DNA from: Candidatus Dormiibacterota bacterium
GTDB lineage: Bacteria; Acidobacteriota; Polarisedimenticolia; Gp22-AA2
Direction of reading: 5' to 3'
Assembly (NCBI GenBank): GCA_035635555.1
Contig: DASQAT010000051.1
Coordinates: 1-43,136 of the forward strand
Length of the DNA: 43,136 nt
A program made the translations under genes and the position numbers. The number at the start of each line of letters is the position of its first letter. Positions within the stretch are counted from its first letter, which is position 1. The notes under the pieces were generated by a model, which was given only the letters and a program-made list of their open reading frames with translations, ran no database searches and was not told the origin of the DNA. This document shows, in pieces, positions 17,079-25,513 of the stretch.

Positions 17079-18818
17079 ATGTCCACGGCGCGAGGTGGCG
17101 AATCGACAGAGGGCCCGTCGGGTCCGGCGCAGGGGGGAAGGGCCTGGCGGCCGCCCGTGGGCTGGCTGACCGCTGTCGCCGTCCTCGCCGCCATCGCCAT
17201 CAACGTGGCCGGCATCGGTGCCATCGCCGTGGCGCAGCGCGGTGTCGTCGAGGAGGCGCGGAGGCTTCTGCGACTGGAAACCGAGGCGCGCGCCGGGGCG
17301 CTCGAGAGCGTCCTCGCGTCGACGCGAGCGGACCTCGCGTTCCTGACCGGCTCACCGGTCTTCTTCGGACTCGAGTCGGCGCTGGTGTCGCGCGACCCCC
17401 GGGAAGCCCGCTGGAGGAGACTCGAGGCGGAGGGGGCGCTCCTGCTGTTCCTCCGCGGGCATGCGGAGACGGCGCATCTGGCGGCGCGATCCGCACAGGG
17501 GGTGGTCCTCGTCTCGGCCGGCCGGCGCGGCGGAATCCCGGTCCTCTGGAACCCCCGCGACACCGAGCGGGCGGTGCAGGCGGAGGCCGCCGCGGGATCG
17601 GAGGCGGGCACGGAGCCGTTGGCGGGCAGGGGGATCACGGGGCGGTTCGAGTTCGCGACGGGTGTCCGGAGGGTCACCGGGGCGGTCATGCTCGAAGCGA
17701 CGATCGACGGGGGGAGCCTTCTGGCCCACAACCGGGCGGTCGAGAATCCGGCGCGCGCCTGCGCCCTCCTGGACCGCGCCGGTGCGCTCCTGGCGGCGGA
17801 GCCGGACGCGGCGAACGCCGTCGCCCGGGCGACGGCGGGTGCGGCCATGGGTGAGGCAGGCGAGGGGTCGCTGTACGCCGGGGCGCCGGTGCACACCGAG
17901 AGCTGGTCGGCTCCGTCCCCCTGGCGTCTGGTCTGCACCCAGCGCCGCGGTCCGGCGGAGGCCCTGGTGGCGCCGCTGTCGGCGCGCTACCGCATGACGC
18001 TCCTCCTGAACCTGGCGGTCATGAGCCTGGCGCTGCTGCTCGGGATGTTCGCGGTCAGGGAGGGGCGCCGTCGCCAGTCGCTCGAGGCGGCCGCGCGGGA
18101 GGAGGCGCGCGTGCGTGATCTGGAGCGACAGCTGTTCCACAGCGAGAGGCTCAGCACGGTCGGTCGGCTCGCCGCCGGCATGGCGCACGAGATCAACAAT
18201 CCCCTGGAGGGAATGTCGAACTATCTCAGCCTGGCGCGTGAGGACCTGCAGCGCGGCGACGCGGCGTCAGCGGCGCGGCGGCTGGAGATGGTCCAGGAGG
18301 GGCTGCGGCGCGCCGGGGACATCGTGCGCCAGGTACTGCAGCACGCCGACCCGGCGACCACGCCGCGCGTGATCCTGGACCTGAGCGGCGTTCTCCGGCA
18401 GACGGTCGATTTCGTGAAGTCGCGTCCCGAGTTCCGGGCGATCCATTTCGAGCAGGATCTTTCCGCCCGGCCTCTGGACGTGAAAGGAAGCGAGGCGCTC
18501 CTGGGACAGGTGTTCATGAACCTGATCCTGAACGCCTGCGAGGCGCAGCCCGCGGGGGGTGAGGTGCGGGTGGGCACGCGGCGCGACGGGGAGAGGATGA
18601 TCGCGGAGATCGCCGACCGGGGTCCGGGCGTGCCACGGGAGGAGAGCGCGCGCATCTTCGAGCCGTTCTACTCGACCAAGCACTCGACCGGGCTCGGTCT
18701 TTCCATCTGCTATTCGATCGTCACGCAGCACGGCGGCGACCTCGTGGTCCTGGATCGCGAGGGGGGCGGGGCGATCTTCCGGGTCAGCCTTCCCGCGGCG
18801 CAGCGGCGCGTCGCCTGA
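17079..18818 (+). CDS. membrane sensor histidine kinase (NtrB-like)
   Basis: A 579-residue kinase. TM1 is at about 29-51, then a large extracytoplasmic region (52-305) without recognisable motifs, TM2 at about 306-326 (MTLLLNLAVMSLALLLGMF), a short coiled linker, HisKA with phospho-His370 in GRLAAGMAHEINNPLEG, and an HATPase domain with N box LILNACEAQP and G boxes DRGPGVP and STGLGLSICYS. It lacks PAS and HAMP domains. ATG 17079 is preferred over the longer open frame because that frame begins inside the terminator. The partner NtrC-type regulator starts 20 bp after its stop. The signal sensed is unknown, but the downstream cytochrome suggests redox, electron-acceptor or envelope status. Confidence 0.93.
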   Translation: MSTARGGESTEGPSGPAQGGRAWRPPVGWLTAVAVLAAIAINVAGIGAIAVAQRGVVEEARRLLRLETEARAGALESVLASTRADLAFLTGSPVFFGLESALVSRDPREARWRRLEAEGALLLFLRGHAETAHLAARSAQGVVLVSAGRRGGIPVLWNPRDTERAVQAEAAAGSEAGTEPLAGRGITGRFEFATGVRRVTGAVMLEATIDGGSLLAHNRAVENPARACALLDRAGALLAAEPDAANAVARATAGAAMGEAGEGSLYAGAPVHTESWSAPSPWRLVCTQRRGPAEALVAPLSARYRMTLLLNLAVMSLALLLGMFAVREGRRRQSLEAAAREEARVRDLERQLFHSERLSTVGRLAAGMAHEINNPLEGMSNYLSLAREDLQRGDAASAARRLEMVQEGLRRAGDIVRQVLQHADPATTPRVILDLSGVLRQTVDFVKSRPEFRAIHFEQDLSARPLDVKGSEALLGQVFMNLILNACEAQPAGGEVRVGTRRDGERMIAEIADRGPGVPREESARIFEPFYSTKHSTGLGLSICYSIVTQHGGDLVVLDREGGGAIFRVSLPAAQRRVA

Positions 18819-18838
18819 CGGGGAGAAGGGTCCAGGTC

Positions 18839-20233
18839 ATGCCTGAGAAACGACCGGCGCGCGGCCGGGTCCTGGTCGTGGAGGACGAGGCGTACGTGCG
18901 CTCCTCCCTGGGGGAGCTCCTGGGACAGCGGGGCTTCGACGTGGACCTGAGCGGGAGCGTCGCCGACGCGGTCGCGTCCCTGGCGCGGTCGCCGGTGGAC
19001 GTCGTCCTGACCGATCTCCGCATGCCGGGGTCCGACGGACTCGATCTGGTGAAGAAGATGCAGGCGGCCTGCCCGCTGATCCCGGTCGTCGTCCTCACGG
19101 GACAGGGGACGATCGCCTCGGCGGTCGAGTGCATCAAGGCGGGCGCCAGCGACTACATCCTCAAGCCGGCCGATCCGGACGCCCTCGAGGTCGCGCTCGA
19201 TCGCGCGCTTCGCACGCGGGCCCTGCAGCGTGAGGTGGACTACCTGCGCGGCGGGGCGCTGGACAGGGACGACCAGCCGGCCGGCGTGTCGCCCGCCTGG
19301 ACGGCCGTGATGGAGACGGTGCGCTCGGTCGCGTCCAGCGACTCGACGATCCTGCTGCTCGGCGAGTCGGGCACCGGCAAGGAGCTGGTGGCGCGGATGA
19401 TCCACCGCCTGGGACGGCGATCGAAGGGGCCCTACGTGCGCGTGAACTGCTCGGCCATCCCGCTGGAGATGTGGGAGAGCGAATTCTTCGGCCACCGCAG
19501 GGGCTCGTTCACGGGCGCCGTCGCCGATCGCGAGGGACGCTTCCGGCTGGCCCATCGCGGCACGCTGTTCATGGACGAGATCGCCGACATGCCCCTCCAG
19601 GCCCAGGCCAAGATCCTGCGCGTGCTGCAGGACGGAGAGTTCGACCGGCTCGGCGACGAGCGGCCGACACGCGTGGACGTACGGGTCGTGGCGGCCACCA
19701 ACAGCGACATCGACCGCGCGGTCGCCGAGCGGCGCTTCCGCCAGGATCTGTTCTACCGGCTCGACGTCGTGCGCATCACGCTCCCGCCGCTGCGCGAACG
19801 CAAGGAGGACGTGCCGATCCTCGCGGAACGCTTCGCCGGCGAGGTCGCGTCACGCCTGGGGCGGCCCGCGCCCAGGATCGCGAAAGATGTCCTCGCCGAC
19901 CTGATGGCGTACTCGTGGCCCGGCAACGTGCGGGAGCTGCGCAATGTGATCGAGCGGGCCCTCATCCTCGACCCCGGTCCCTCCCTGGCGTCGCTCGATC
20001 TCCCGCCGGTCGCGGGCCTGGCCGCGACTCCCGAGGCGACGGCGCGGCCGGAGGAGGGGGACCTGAACATCCGGTCGGTCCTGGCGCGACGCGAGAAGGA
20101 GGTCGTCCTCGAGGCGCTCAGGCGCTCGAAGGGACTGCGCAAGGAGGCGGCGCGCCTCCTGGGGATCGACCAGCGCAATCTGGCGTACTACCTGCGCAAG
20201 CACGGGATCGATCCCGACGAGGCGGCCGACTGA
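18839..20233 (+). CDS. NtrC-family sigma-54 response regulator (REC-AAA+-Fis HTH)
   Basis: A 464-residue regulator. Receiver domain at about 9-125 with acidic pair ED (15-16), acceptor D59 in VVLTDLRMPG and K109 (ILKPAD). AAA+ domain at about 150-385: Walker A GESGTGKE (175-182), sigma-54 loop GSFTGA (222-227, Ser in place of the usual first Ala), Walker B LFMDEIAD (243-250), RQDLFYRLDVVRI and SWPGNVRELRN. Fis-type helix-turn-helix at the C-terminus (VVLEALRRSKGLRKEAARLLGIDQRNLAYYLRKHGI). Phosphorylated by the kinase encoded just upstream, it should activate sigma-54 promoters such as the candidate at 15159. The cytochrome gene starts 1 nt after its stop. Confidence 0.96.
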   Translation: MPEKRPARGRVLVVEDEAYVRSSLGELLGQRGFDVDLSGSVADAVASLARSPVDVVLTDLRMPGSDGLDLVKKMQAACPLIPVVVLTGQGTIASAVECIKAGASDYILKPADPDALEVALDRALRTRALQREVDYLRGGALDRDDQPAGVSPAWTAVMETVRSVASSDSTILLLGESGTGKELVARMIHRLGRRSKGPYVRVNCSAIPLEMWESEFFGHRRGSFTGAVADREGRFRLAHRGTLFMDEIADMPLQAQAKILRVLQDGEFDRLGDERPTRVDVRVVAATNSDIDRAVAERRFRQDLFYRLDVVRITLPPLRERKEDVPILAERFAGEVASRLGRPAPRIAKDVLADLMAYSWPGNVRELRNVIERALILDPGPSLASLDLPPVAGLAATPEATARPEEGDLNIRSVLARREKEVVLEALRRSKGLRKEAARLLGIDQRNLAYYLRKHGIDPDEAAD

Positions 20234-20234
20234 G

Positions 20235-23198
20235 ATGGCGGGCCGGCGGATGGACGACGGCGGGCGCGGCGTGCGTGACACCGCGGCGCGCCCCAGCACG
20301 CGGCTCCTGCGCGGCCTGCTGATCTTCGAGCTGTTGAACGCCTCGTACCTCGCCGCCTTCGATTCCGCGACGATCTTCTATCACGCGCAGGTCGTGGCGC
20401 ACCTCGTGGCGGGGCTTCTCATCGTCCTGGTCCTCCTGGCGCGCGGTCTCCCGGCCGTGCGCAGGCTCCGGGACCGCTGCGGCAACGCCTCGGCCCGGGC
20501 CTGGCTCGCGGTCGTCGGCGCCGCCTCGATCGTCGCGGTCGGGACCAGCCTGGTGCTGGCGGTCACCGGGACCGCCACGCGCTGGCGGCTCCTCCTCGGT
20601 GCGCACATCGGCTCCGCCGTCCTGGCGCTCGCCGCCGCCGTCTTCTGGCAGAGGGCGCGCGGCAACCGGGTCGGCGCGCGTCGTGTCGCCGTGGTTCTCC
20701 TCGCCGCCCTGGCGCTGCCGGCCGCAGCGCGCGGGCGCCTCTGGCTGTTCCCGCCGCCCACCGCCACCATCGTGAACCCGACCGCCCCGCCGCAGACGCC
20801 GTTCGAGGAGGGGGGGGGCGAGAAGAGCCCGTTCTTCCCTTCCTCGGTCACCACGGTCAACGACCGCCTGATCCCGCACGACTTCTTCCTGGAATCGAAG
20901 GCCTGCGGCAACAGGGGCTGCCACCCGGACATCACGGCGCAGTGGGAGTCCTCGATGCACCATTTCTCGTCGTTCAACAACCAGTGGTACCGGAAGTCGA
21001 TCGAGTACATGCAGGAGGTCGTCGGGACGCGTCCCTCGAAATGGTGCGGAGGATGCCACGACCAGGCGGTCCTGCTGACCGGCCGGATGGACACTCCGAT
21101 CGTGCAGCAGATCGACACGCCGCAGGCCCAGGCCGGGATCGGCTGCCTGGTGTGCCACTCGATCGTGGCGGTGAAGGACACGATGGGTCAGGGGGGGTAC
21201 GTCCTGGAGTACCCGGAGATGCACCGGCTGGTGGCGAGCCGCAACCCGCTGCTTCACACCCTCCACGACTACATGACGCGTCTCGACCCCGGGCCGCACA
21301 AAGCTACGATGCTGAAGCCGTTCCATCGCCAGAGCCGCGCCGAGTTCTGCTCGGCCTGTCACAAGGTGCACCTGGACGTGCCGGTGAACCATTACCGCTG
21401 GTTCAGGGGCTTCAACGAGTACGACGCCTGGCAGGGCAGCGGCGTCTCGCACCAGGGGGCGCGCGCCTTCTACTACCCGGACAAGGCGAAGGACTGCGCC
21501 GACTGCCACATGCCGCTGGTCCGTTCCGACGACCAGGGAAACGAGGCCGGCTTCGTGCACTCGCACCGGTTTCCGGGGGCGAACACCGCCGTGCCGTTCG
21601 CCAACCGCGACGAGACCCAGCTTCAAGCCACAAGCGATTTCCTCAGGGCCGGCATCCTGACTCTCGACATCTTCGCGGCCAGCGAGGCGCTGCCTCAGGC
21701 CCCCGCCCGCAGATCGGGCGCCCCGCCCAGAGCACCCCTCGGCGACGCCGCCGAGCCGCAGGCCGCCTCCTTCTTTCCGGAGCTGCCCGAGGTGGGACCG
21801 GGCGGGACGCCGGCCCCCGGGGCCCTCCCGCGCGCGAAGCGTCCCCTCCTGATCGCCCCTCTCGATCGCGCCGATCCGTTCCTGCGGACCGGCAAGACCT
21901 ACCGCATCGACGTCGTGGCGCGCACGCGCGGCGTCGGTCATTTTTTCCCGGGAGGGACCGTGGACGCCTTCGATGTCTGGCTGGAGCTGAAGGCGGAGGA
22001 TGCGAAGGGCAGGATCTTCTACTGGAGCGGCTTCATCGAGGACGGCGGCAAGGGGCCGGTGGAAGCGGGGGCGCATCGCTACAGGTCGCTCCTGATCGAC
22101 GCGCACGGGAACGAGATCAACAAGCGGAACGCCTGGGCGGCGCGGGCGCTCGTGTACGCGCGCCTGATCCCGCCCGGGGCGGCCGACGTCGGCCGTTTTC
22201 GCGTCACGATTCCTGCGGGCGCGCGTGGTCCGATCACGCTCACGGCCCGCATGAACTACAGGAAATTCCACTGGTACAACACGCAGTTCTCCTTCGCGGG
22301 TCAGGGAGACCCGGAGGCGGCGGCGGGGGCCGTGACGCCCGATTTCGACGACAGGGTCTTCCGGTTCACCGGCGACACCTCGCGCGTCTCCGGGCAGATC
22401 AAGGGGATCCCCGACCTGCCGGTGGTTGTGGTGGCCGAGGACAGTCTGACCCTGCCGATCCGTCCCGCCGGAGACAGGAGCAACCGCAGAGTGGCGCCGC
22501 GGCCCCAGCCCATGGATCGGGAGCGTTTCAACGACTACGGCATCGGCATGCTGCTCCAGGGGGATCTGGTGGCGGCGAAGGAGGCGTTCGAGCGGGTCAC
22601 GACCCTCGACCCGAAATACGCCGACGGCTACGTCAATGTCGGCCGGGTGCTGGTGCAGGAGGGGGACCAGGCCGCGGCGGTGCCGAGACTCGAGCGGGCC
22701 CTCTCCCTCCAGCCGGACCTGGCGAGCGCCCATTACTTCCTGGCCCTGGCGCTGAAGGCGCGCGGCCGCTACGACGAAGCGCTCCTGCACCTCCGGGCGG
22801 CGGCGGAGCGTTTCCCGCGCGACCGGGTCGTGCGCAACCAGATCGGGCGGATCCTCTTCCTGAAGCGCCACCATTCGGCGGCCATCGCCGAGTTCGAGAA
22901 CACCCTGCGCGTCGACCCCGAGGACCTGACGGCGCACTACAACCTGATGCTCTGCTACAGGGCTCTCGGCCGTGAGAAGGACGAGAAGCGCGAGGAGGCC
23001 CTCTACACCCGCTTCAAGGCCGATGAGTCCGCCCAGGCGATCACCGGCCCGTACCGCCGCCTGAACACCGAGATGAACCTGGAGCGACAGCCGATCCACG
23101 AGCACCCGAACCGCTACAGTGAACCGTCCCCGGCCGCGTCCCTCCGCCGGGCGGACACCCCTCCCGGCGCCGGCCGGGGGAAGGAGACCGGTCGATGA
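20235..23198 (+). CDS. membrane-anchored pentahaem c-type cytochrome with TPR repeats
   Basis: A 987-residue protein. The N-terminal ~170 residues hold four to five hydrophobic segments (about 25-45, 51-71, 89-112, 119-141, 151-167) with intramembrane-like His50, His56 and His124. Then five c-haem motifs: C224-x4-C229-H230 (CGNRGCH, an unusual CX4CH), CGGCH (271), CLVCH (304), CSACH (372) and CADCH (421), with extra His residues for axial ligands. A beta-rich region follows (about 540-720; PFLRTGKTYRIDVVARTRGVG, FFPGGTVDAFDVWLEL), then TPR repeats at about 755-900. The haem part must be periplasmic. It is translationally coupled to the regulator before it and the FG-GAP gene after it (ATGA overlap). 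Likely an electron-transfer or redox-sensing protein; partners unknown. Confidence 0.88.
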   Translation: MAGRRMDDGGRGVRDTAARPSTRLLRGLLIFELLNASYLAAFDSATIFYHAQVVAHLVAGLLIVLVLLARGLPAVRRLRDRCGNASARAWLAVVGAASIVAVGTSLVLAVTGTATRWRLLLGAHIGSAVLALAAAVFWQRARGNRVGARRVAVVLLAALALPAAARGRLWLFPPPTATIVNPTAPPQTPFEEGGGEKSPFFPSSVTTVNDRLIPHDFFLESKACGNRGCHPDITAQWESSMHHFSSFNNQWYRKSIEYMQEVVGTRPSKWCGGCHDQAVLLTGRMDTPIVQQIDTPQAQAGIGCLVCHSIVAVKDTMGQGGYVLEYPEMHRLVASRNPLLHTLHDYMTRLDPGPHKATMLKPFHRQSRAEFCSACHKVHLDVPVNHYRWFRGFNEYDAWQGSGVSHQGARAFYYPDKAKDCADCHMPLVRSDDQGNEAGFVHSHRFPGANTAVPFANRDETQLQATSDFLRAGILTLDIFAASEALPQAPARRSGAPPRAPLGDAAEPQAASFFPELPEVGPGGTPAPGALPRAKRPLLIAPLDRADPFLRTGKTYRIDVVARTRGVGHFFPGGTVDAFDVWLELKAEDAKGRIFYWSGFIEDGGKGPVEAGAHRYRSLLIDAHGNEINKRNAWAARALVYARLIPPGAADVGRFRVTIPAGARGPITLTARMNYRKFHWYNTQFSFAGQGDPEAAAGAVTPDFDDRVFRFTGDTSRVSGQIKGIPDLPVVVVAEDSLTLPIRPAGDRSNRRVAPRPQPMDRERFNDYGIGMLLQGDLVAAKEAFERVTTLDPKYADGYVNVGRVLVQEGDQAAAVPRLERALSLQPDLASAHYFLALALKARGRYDEALLHLRAAAERFPRDRVVRNQIGRILFLKRHHSAAIAEFENTLRVDPEDLTAHYNLMLCYRALGREKDEKREEALYTRFKADESAQAITGPYRRLNTEMNLERQPIHEHPNRYSEPSPAASLRRADTPPGAGRGKETGR

Positions 23199-24916
23199 GG
23201 CGGATGCCGCTGGCGGGACGGGCGGCGCTCCTGGCCGTGCTCGCGCTCGCGGGGTGCGGGCGCAGGAACGCGTCGCCGGCCGCGGAGACCAAGGCGCCGG
23301 CGCCACCGGCGAACGCGGTGCTGTTCACGGACGTGACGCGGGCGGCGGGGATCGGCTTCGTGCACAACAGCGGCGCCTCCGGCAGGAAATACCTGCCGGA
23401 AACGATGGGTTCGGGCGTGGCGTTCCTGGATTACGACGACGACGGCCGACAGGACCTGTTCTTCGTCCAGAGCGCCGACTGGCCCGGGAATCGGCGCCAC
23501 AAGACCACCCAGGCGTTGTACCGCAACAAGGGGGACGGCACGTTCGAGGACGTGACCCGGAAGGCCGGTCTGGCGGTGGAGCTGTACGCCATCGGCGTGG
23601 CGGCCGGCGATTACGACAACGACGGCCACGTCGACCTGTTCATCAACGCACTCGGTCCCGACCGGCTGTTCCGCAACCGCGGTGACGGGACGTTCGAGGA
23701 CGTGACGGAGAAGGCGGGCGTGTCCGACCCCGGCTTCGGGACGAGCGCCACCTGGGTCGACTACGACAGGGACGGCCGGCTCGACCTGTTCGCGTGCAAT
23801 TACGTGCAGTGGTCCCGGAAGGACGACATCTTCTGCACTCTCGACGGCGTCGACAAGTCGTACTGCACGCCCGAATCGTACCGCGGCGTGACCAACCGTC
23901 TGTTCCGCAACAGGGGGGACGGGACCTTCGAGGACGTGTCGGAAAGAGCGGGGGTCTACGACCCGACCGGGAAATCGCTCGGGGTCGTCGCCCTCGACTA
24001 CGACGGTGACGGCTGGCCGGACCTGGCCGTCGCCAACGACACGCAGCCGAACTTCCTGTACCACAACAAGAGGGACGGCACGTTCGAGGAGGTGGGCAAG
24101 GTCGCCGGCATCGCCTTCAGCGAAGAGGGCAAGGCGCGCGGCGCCATGGGGATCGATGCCGCCGACTACGACGGCAGCGGGCGCGACAGCCTGGTGATCG
24201 GCAACTTCTCGAACGAGATGCTCGCCCTGTACCACAACGAGGGACGCGGCCTGTTCATCGACGACGCGGCGATGTCCGGCATCGGCCAGCCCAGCCTCCT
24301 CACCCTCGCCTTCGGCTGCTTCTTCTTCGATTTCGACCTGGACGGTGTCCTCGACATCTTCGTGGCGAACGGCCACGTCGAGAACGACATCAACCGCGTG
24401 CAGCCGTCCGTGACCTACGCCCAGCCGCCGCACCTGTTCCGGGGTCTCGGGGGTGGGCGCTTCGAGCCGATCGGGGGCCGGTCGGGGGCCGACCTGCAGC
24501 GGCCGCTCGTGGCGCGCGGCGCCGCTTACGCCGACTTCGACGGCGACGGCGATCTGGACATCGCCGTCGCCGCCAACAACGGCCCGCCCGTCCTCCTGCG
24601 CAACGACGGCGGCAACTCCTATGGCTGGCTGCGTCTGCGCCTCGTCGGCCGCGGCAAGTCGAACCGGGACGCGGTCGGCGCCGTCGTCCGGCTCAAGGCG
24701 GGCAGCATCACCGGCACGCGCACCGTCCGCTCCGCCGCGTCCTACGCGTCGCAGAGCGAGCTCGAGCTGACCTTCGGTCTCGGCCCCGCCCGGCACGGAG
24801 ACTCCCCGACCGTCGATCTCCAGATCACGTGGCCGGACGGCACGCAGCAACCGGTCTTGGGGATCGAGCCCGGCCGCCTGCACGTGATCGAGGAATCCTC
24901 CCAGGTCGATCGATAG
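23195..24916 (+). CDS. FG-GAP/VCBS repeat lipoprotein with ASPIC/UnbV domain (CRTAC1-like)
   Basis: A 573-residue exported protein. The leader ends LALAGC (lipobox, about Cys21). FG-GAP-type beta-propeller blades repeat along the body with calcium-binding DxDxDG loops: DYDDDGRQDLFF, DYDNDGHVDLFI, DYDRDGRLDLFA, DYDGDGWPDLAV, DFDLDGVLDIFV and DFDGDGDLDIAV, each near an LFRNRGDGTFEDVT segment. The C-terminus (about 470-570) is an ASPIC/UnbV domain (GWLRLRLVGRGKSNRDAVGAVVRL ... TWPDGTQQPV). Such proteins are common in Acidobacteriota, Planctomycetota and Bacteroidota, usually with TPR partners; adhesion or ligand binding is assumed. The ATG overlaps the stop of the cytochrome gene, implying a joint role. 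Confidence 0.94.
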   Translation: MRRMPLAGRAALLAVLALAGCGRRNASPAAETKAPAPPANAVLFTDVTRAAGIGFVHNSGASGRKYLPETMGSGVAFLDYDDDGRQDLFFVQSADWPGNRRHKTTQALYRNKGDGTFEDVTRKAGLAVELYAIGVAAGDYDNDGHVDLFINALGPDRLFRNRGDGTFEDVTEKAGVSDPGFGTSATWVDYDRDGRLDLFACNYVQWSRKDDIFCTLDGVDKSYCTPESYRGVTNRLFRNRGDGTFEDVSERAGVYDPTGKSLGVVALDYDGDGWPDLAVANDTQPNFLYHNKRDGTFEEVGKVAGIAFSEEGKARGAMGIDAADYDGSGRDSLVIGNFSNEMLALYHNEGRGLFIDDAAMSGIGQPSLLTLAFGCFFFDFDLDGVLDIFVANGHVENDINRVQPSVTYAQPPHLFRGLGGGRFEPIGGRSGADLQRPLVARGAAYADFDGDGDLDIAVAANNGPPVLLRNDGGNSYGWLRLRLVGRGKSNRDAVGAVVRLKAGSITGTRTVRSAASYASQSELELTFGLGPARHGDSPTVDLQITWPDGTQQPVLGIEPGRLHVIEESSQVDR

Positions 24917-24973
24917 AGGGACCGCCCCGCCGCCGGCGGGGACACGAAGCCATCCCGGCAGGTGAGCCAGAGC

Positions 24974-25513
24974 ATGGCCCAGACGGCGACGATCTACAGC
25001 CTGGACACCGAGCTGGCCGACATCGATCGCGGCGTGTACGAGACCTTCGGGTTGCGCCTGGCGAGGCAGCCGTCCGAGACCCTCGAATACATGCTGACCC
25101 GGTTCCTCGCCTACTGCCTCGAATACACCGAAGGGATCGAGCTCACCGAGGGGGTCGCGGCGGGGGACGAGCCGGCCGTGCTGGTGCGGGACAGGACGGG
25201 CCGCGTCACGGCCTGGATCGAAGTCGGCATGCCCGAAGCGCAACGGCTGCACCGGGGCAGCAAGCTCGCCGGCCGCGCGGCCGTGTACACACATCGGAAC
25301 ATCGCCCAGGTGCTGGCGGGCCTGAGCGGGAAGAACATCCACCGCGCGCCGGAGATCCCGGTCTACGAGCTCGGCCGTGGCTTCGTGGACGCGATCGCCG
25401 CAGTGGTGCAGCGGCGGGCCGCGGTGACCGTCTCGATCACGGAGCGCGAGATGTACCTGGACATCGACGGACGGGCCTTCAGCACCACGGTGGTGGAGCA
25501 TCGCATCGGATGA
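24974..25513 (+). CDS. yaeQ: YaeQ family protein
   Basis: A 179-residue protein of the YaeQ family (E. coli YaeQ is 181 residues), which has a PD-(D/E)XK nuclease-like fold. The match includes ATIYSLDTELADIDRGVYETF, LRLARQPSETLEYMLTRFLAYCL, TEGVAAGDEPAVLVRD and WIEVGMPEAQRLHRGSKLAGRAAVYTH. Cellular role is unclear; the E. coli protein was studied as a suppressor linked to RfaH. ATG 24974 is preferred over GTG 24962 because AGGTGAG lies 7 nt before it. Its stop overlaps the start of the following flavoprotein gene (ATGA). Confidence 0.92.
   Translation: MAQTATIYSLDTELADIDRGVYETFGLRLARQPSETLEYMLTRFLAYCLEYTEGIELTEGVAAGDEPAVLVRDRTGRVTAWIEVGMPEAQRLHRGSKLAGRAAVYTHRNIAQVLAGLSGKNIHRAPEIPVYELGRGFVDAIAAVVQRRAAVTVSITEREMYLDIDGRAFSTTVVEHRIG

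Noticed and set aside
20118-23306. 1062-codon open frame opposite the cytochrome gene
   Set aside because: The plus strand has haem motifs, membrane helices and TPRs; the opposite frame is low-complexity Arg/Gly/Val sequence without family features.
23520-24090. Tandem DNA repeat in the FG-GAP gene
   Set aside because: The recurring TTCCGCAAC...GACGGGAC...TTCGAGGACGTG pattern is explained by the repeated protein blades (LFRNRGDGTFEDV) and is not an independent DNA repeat.
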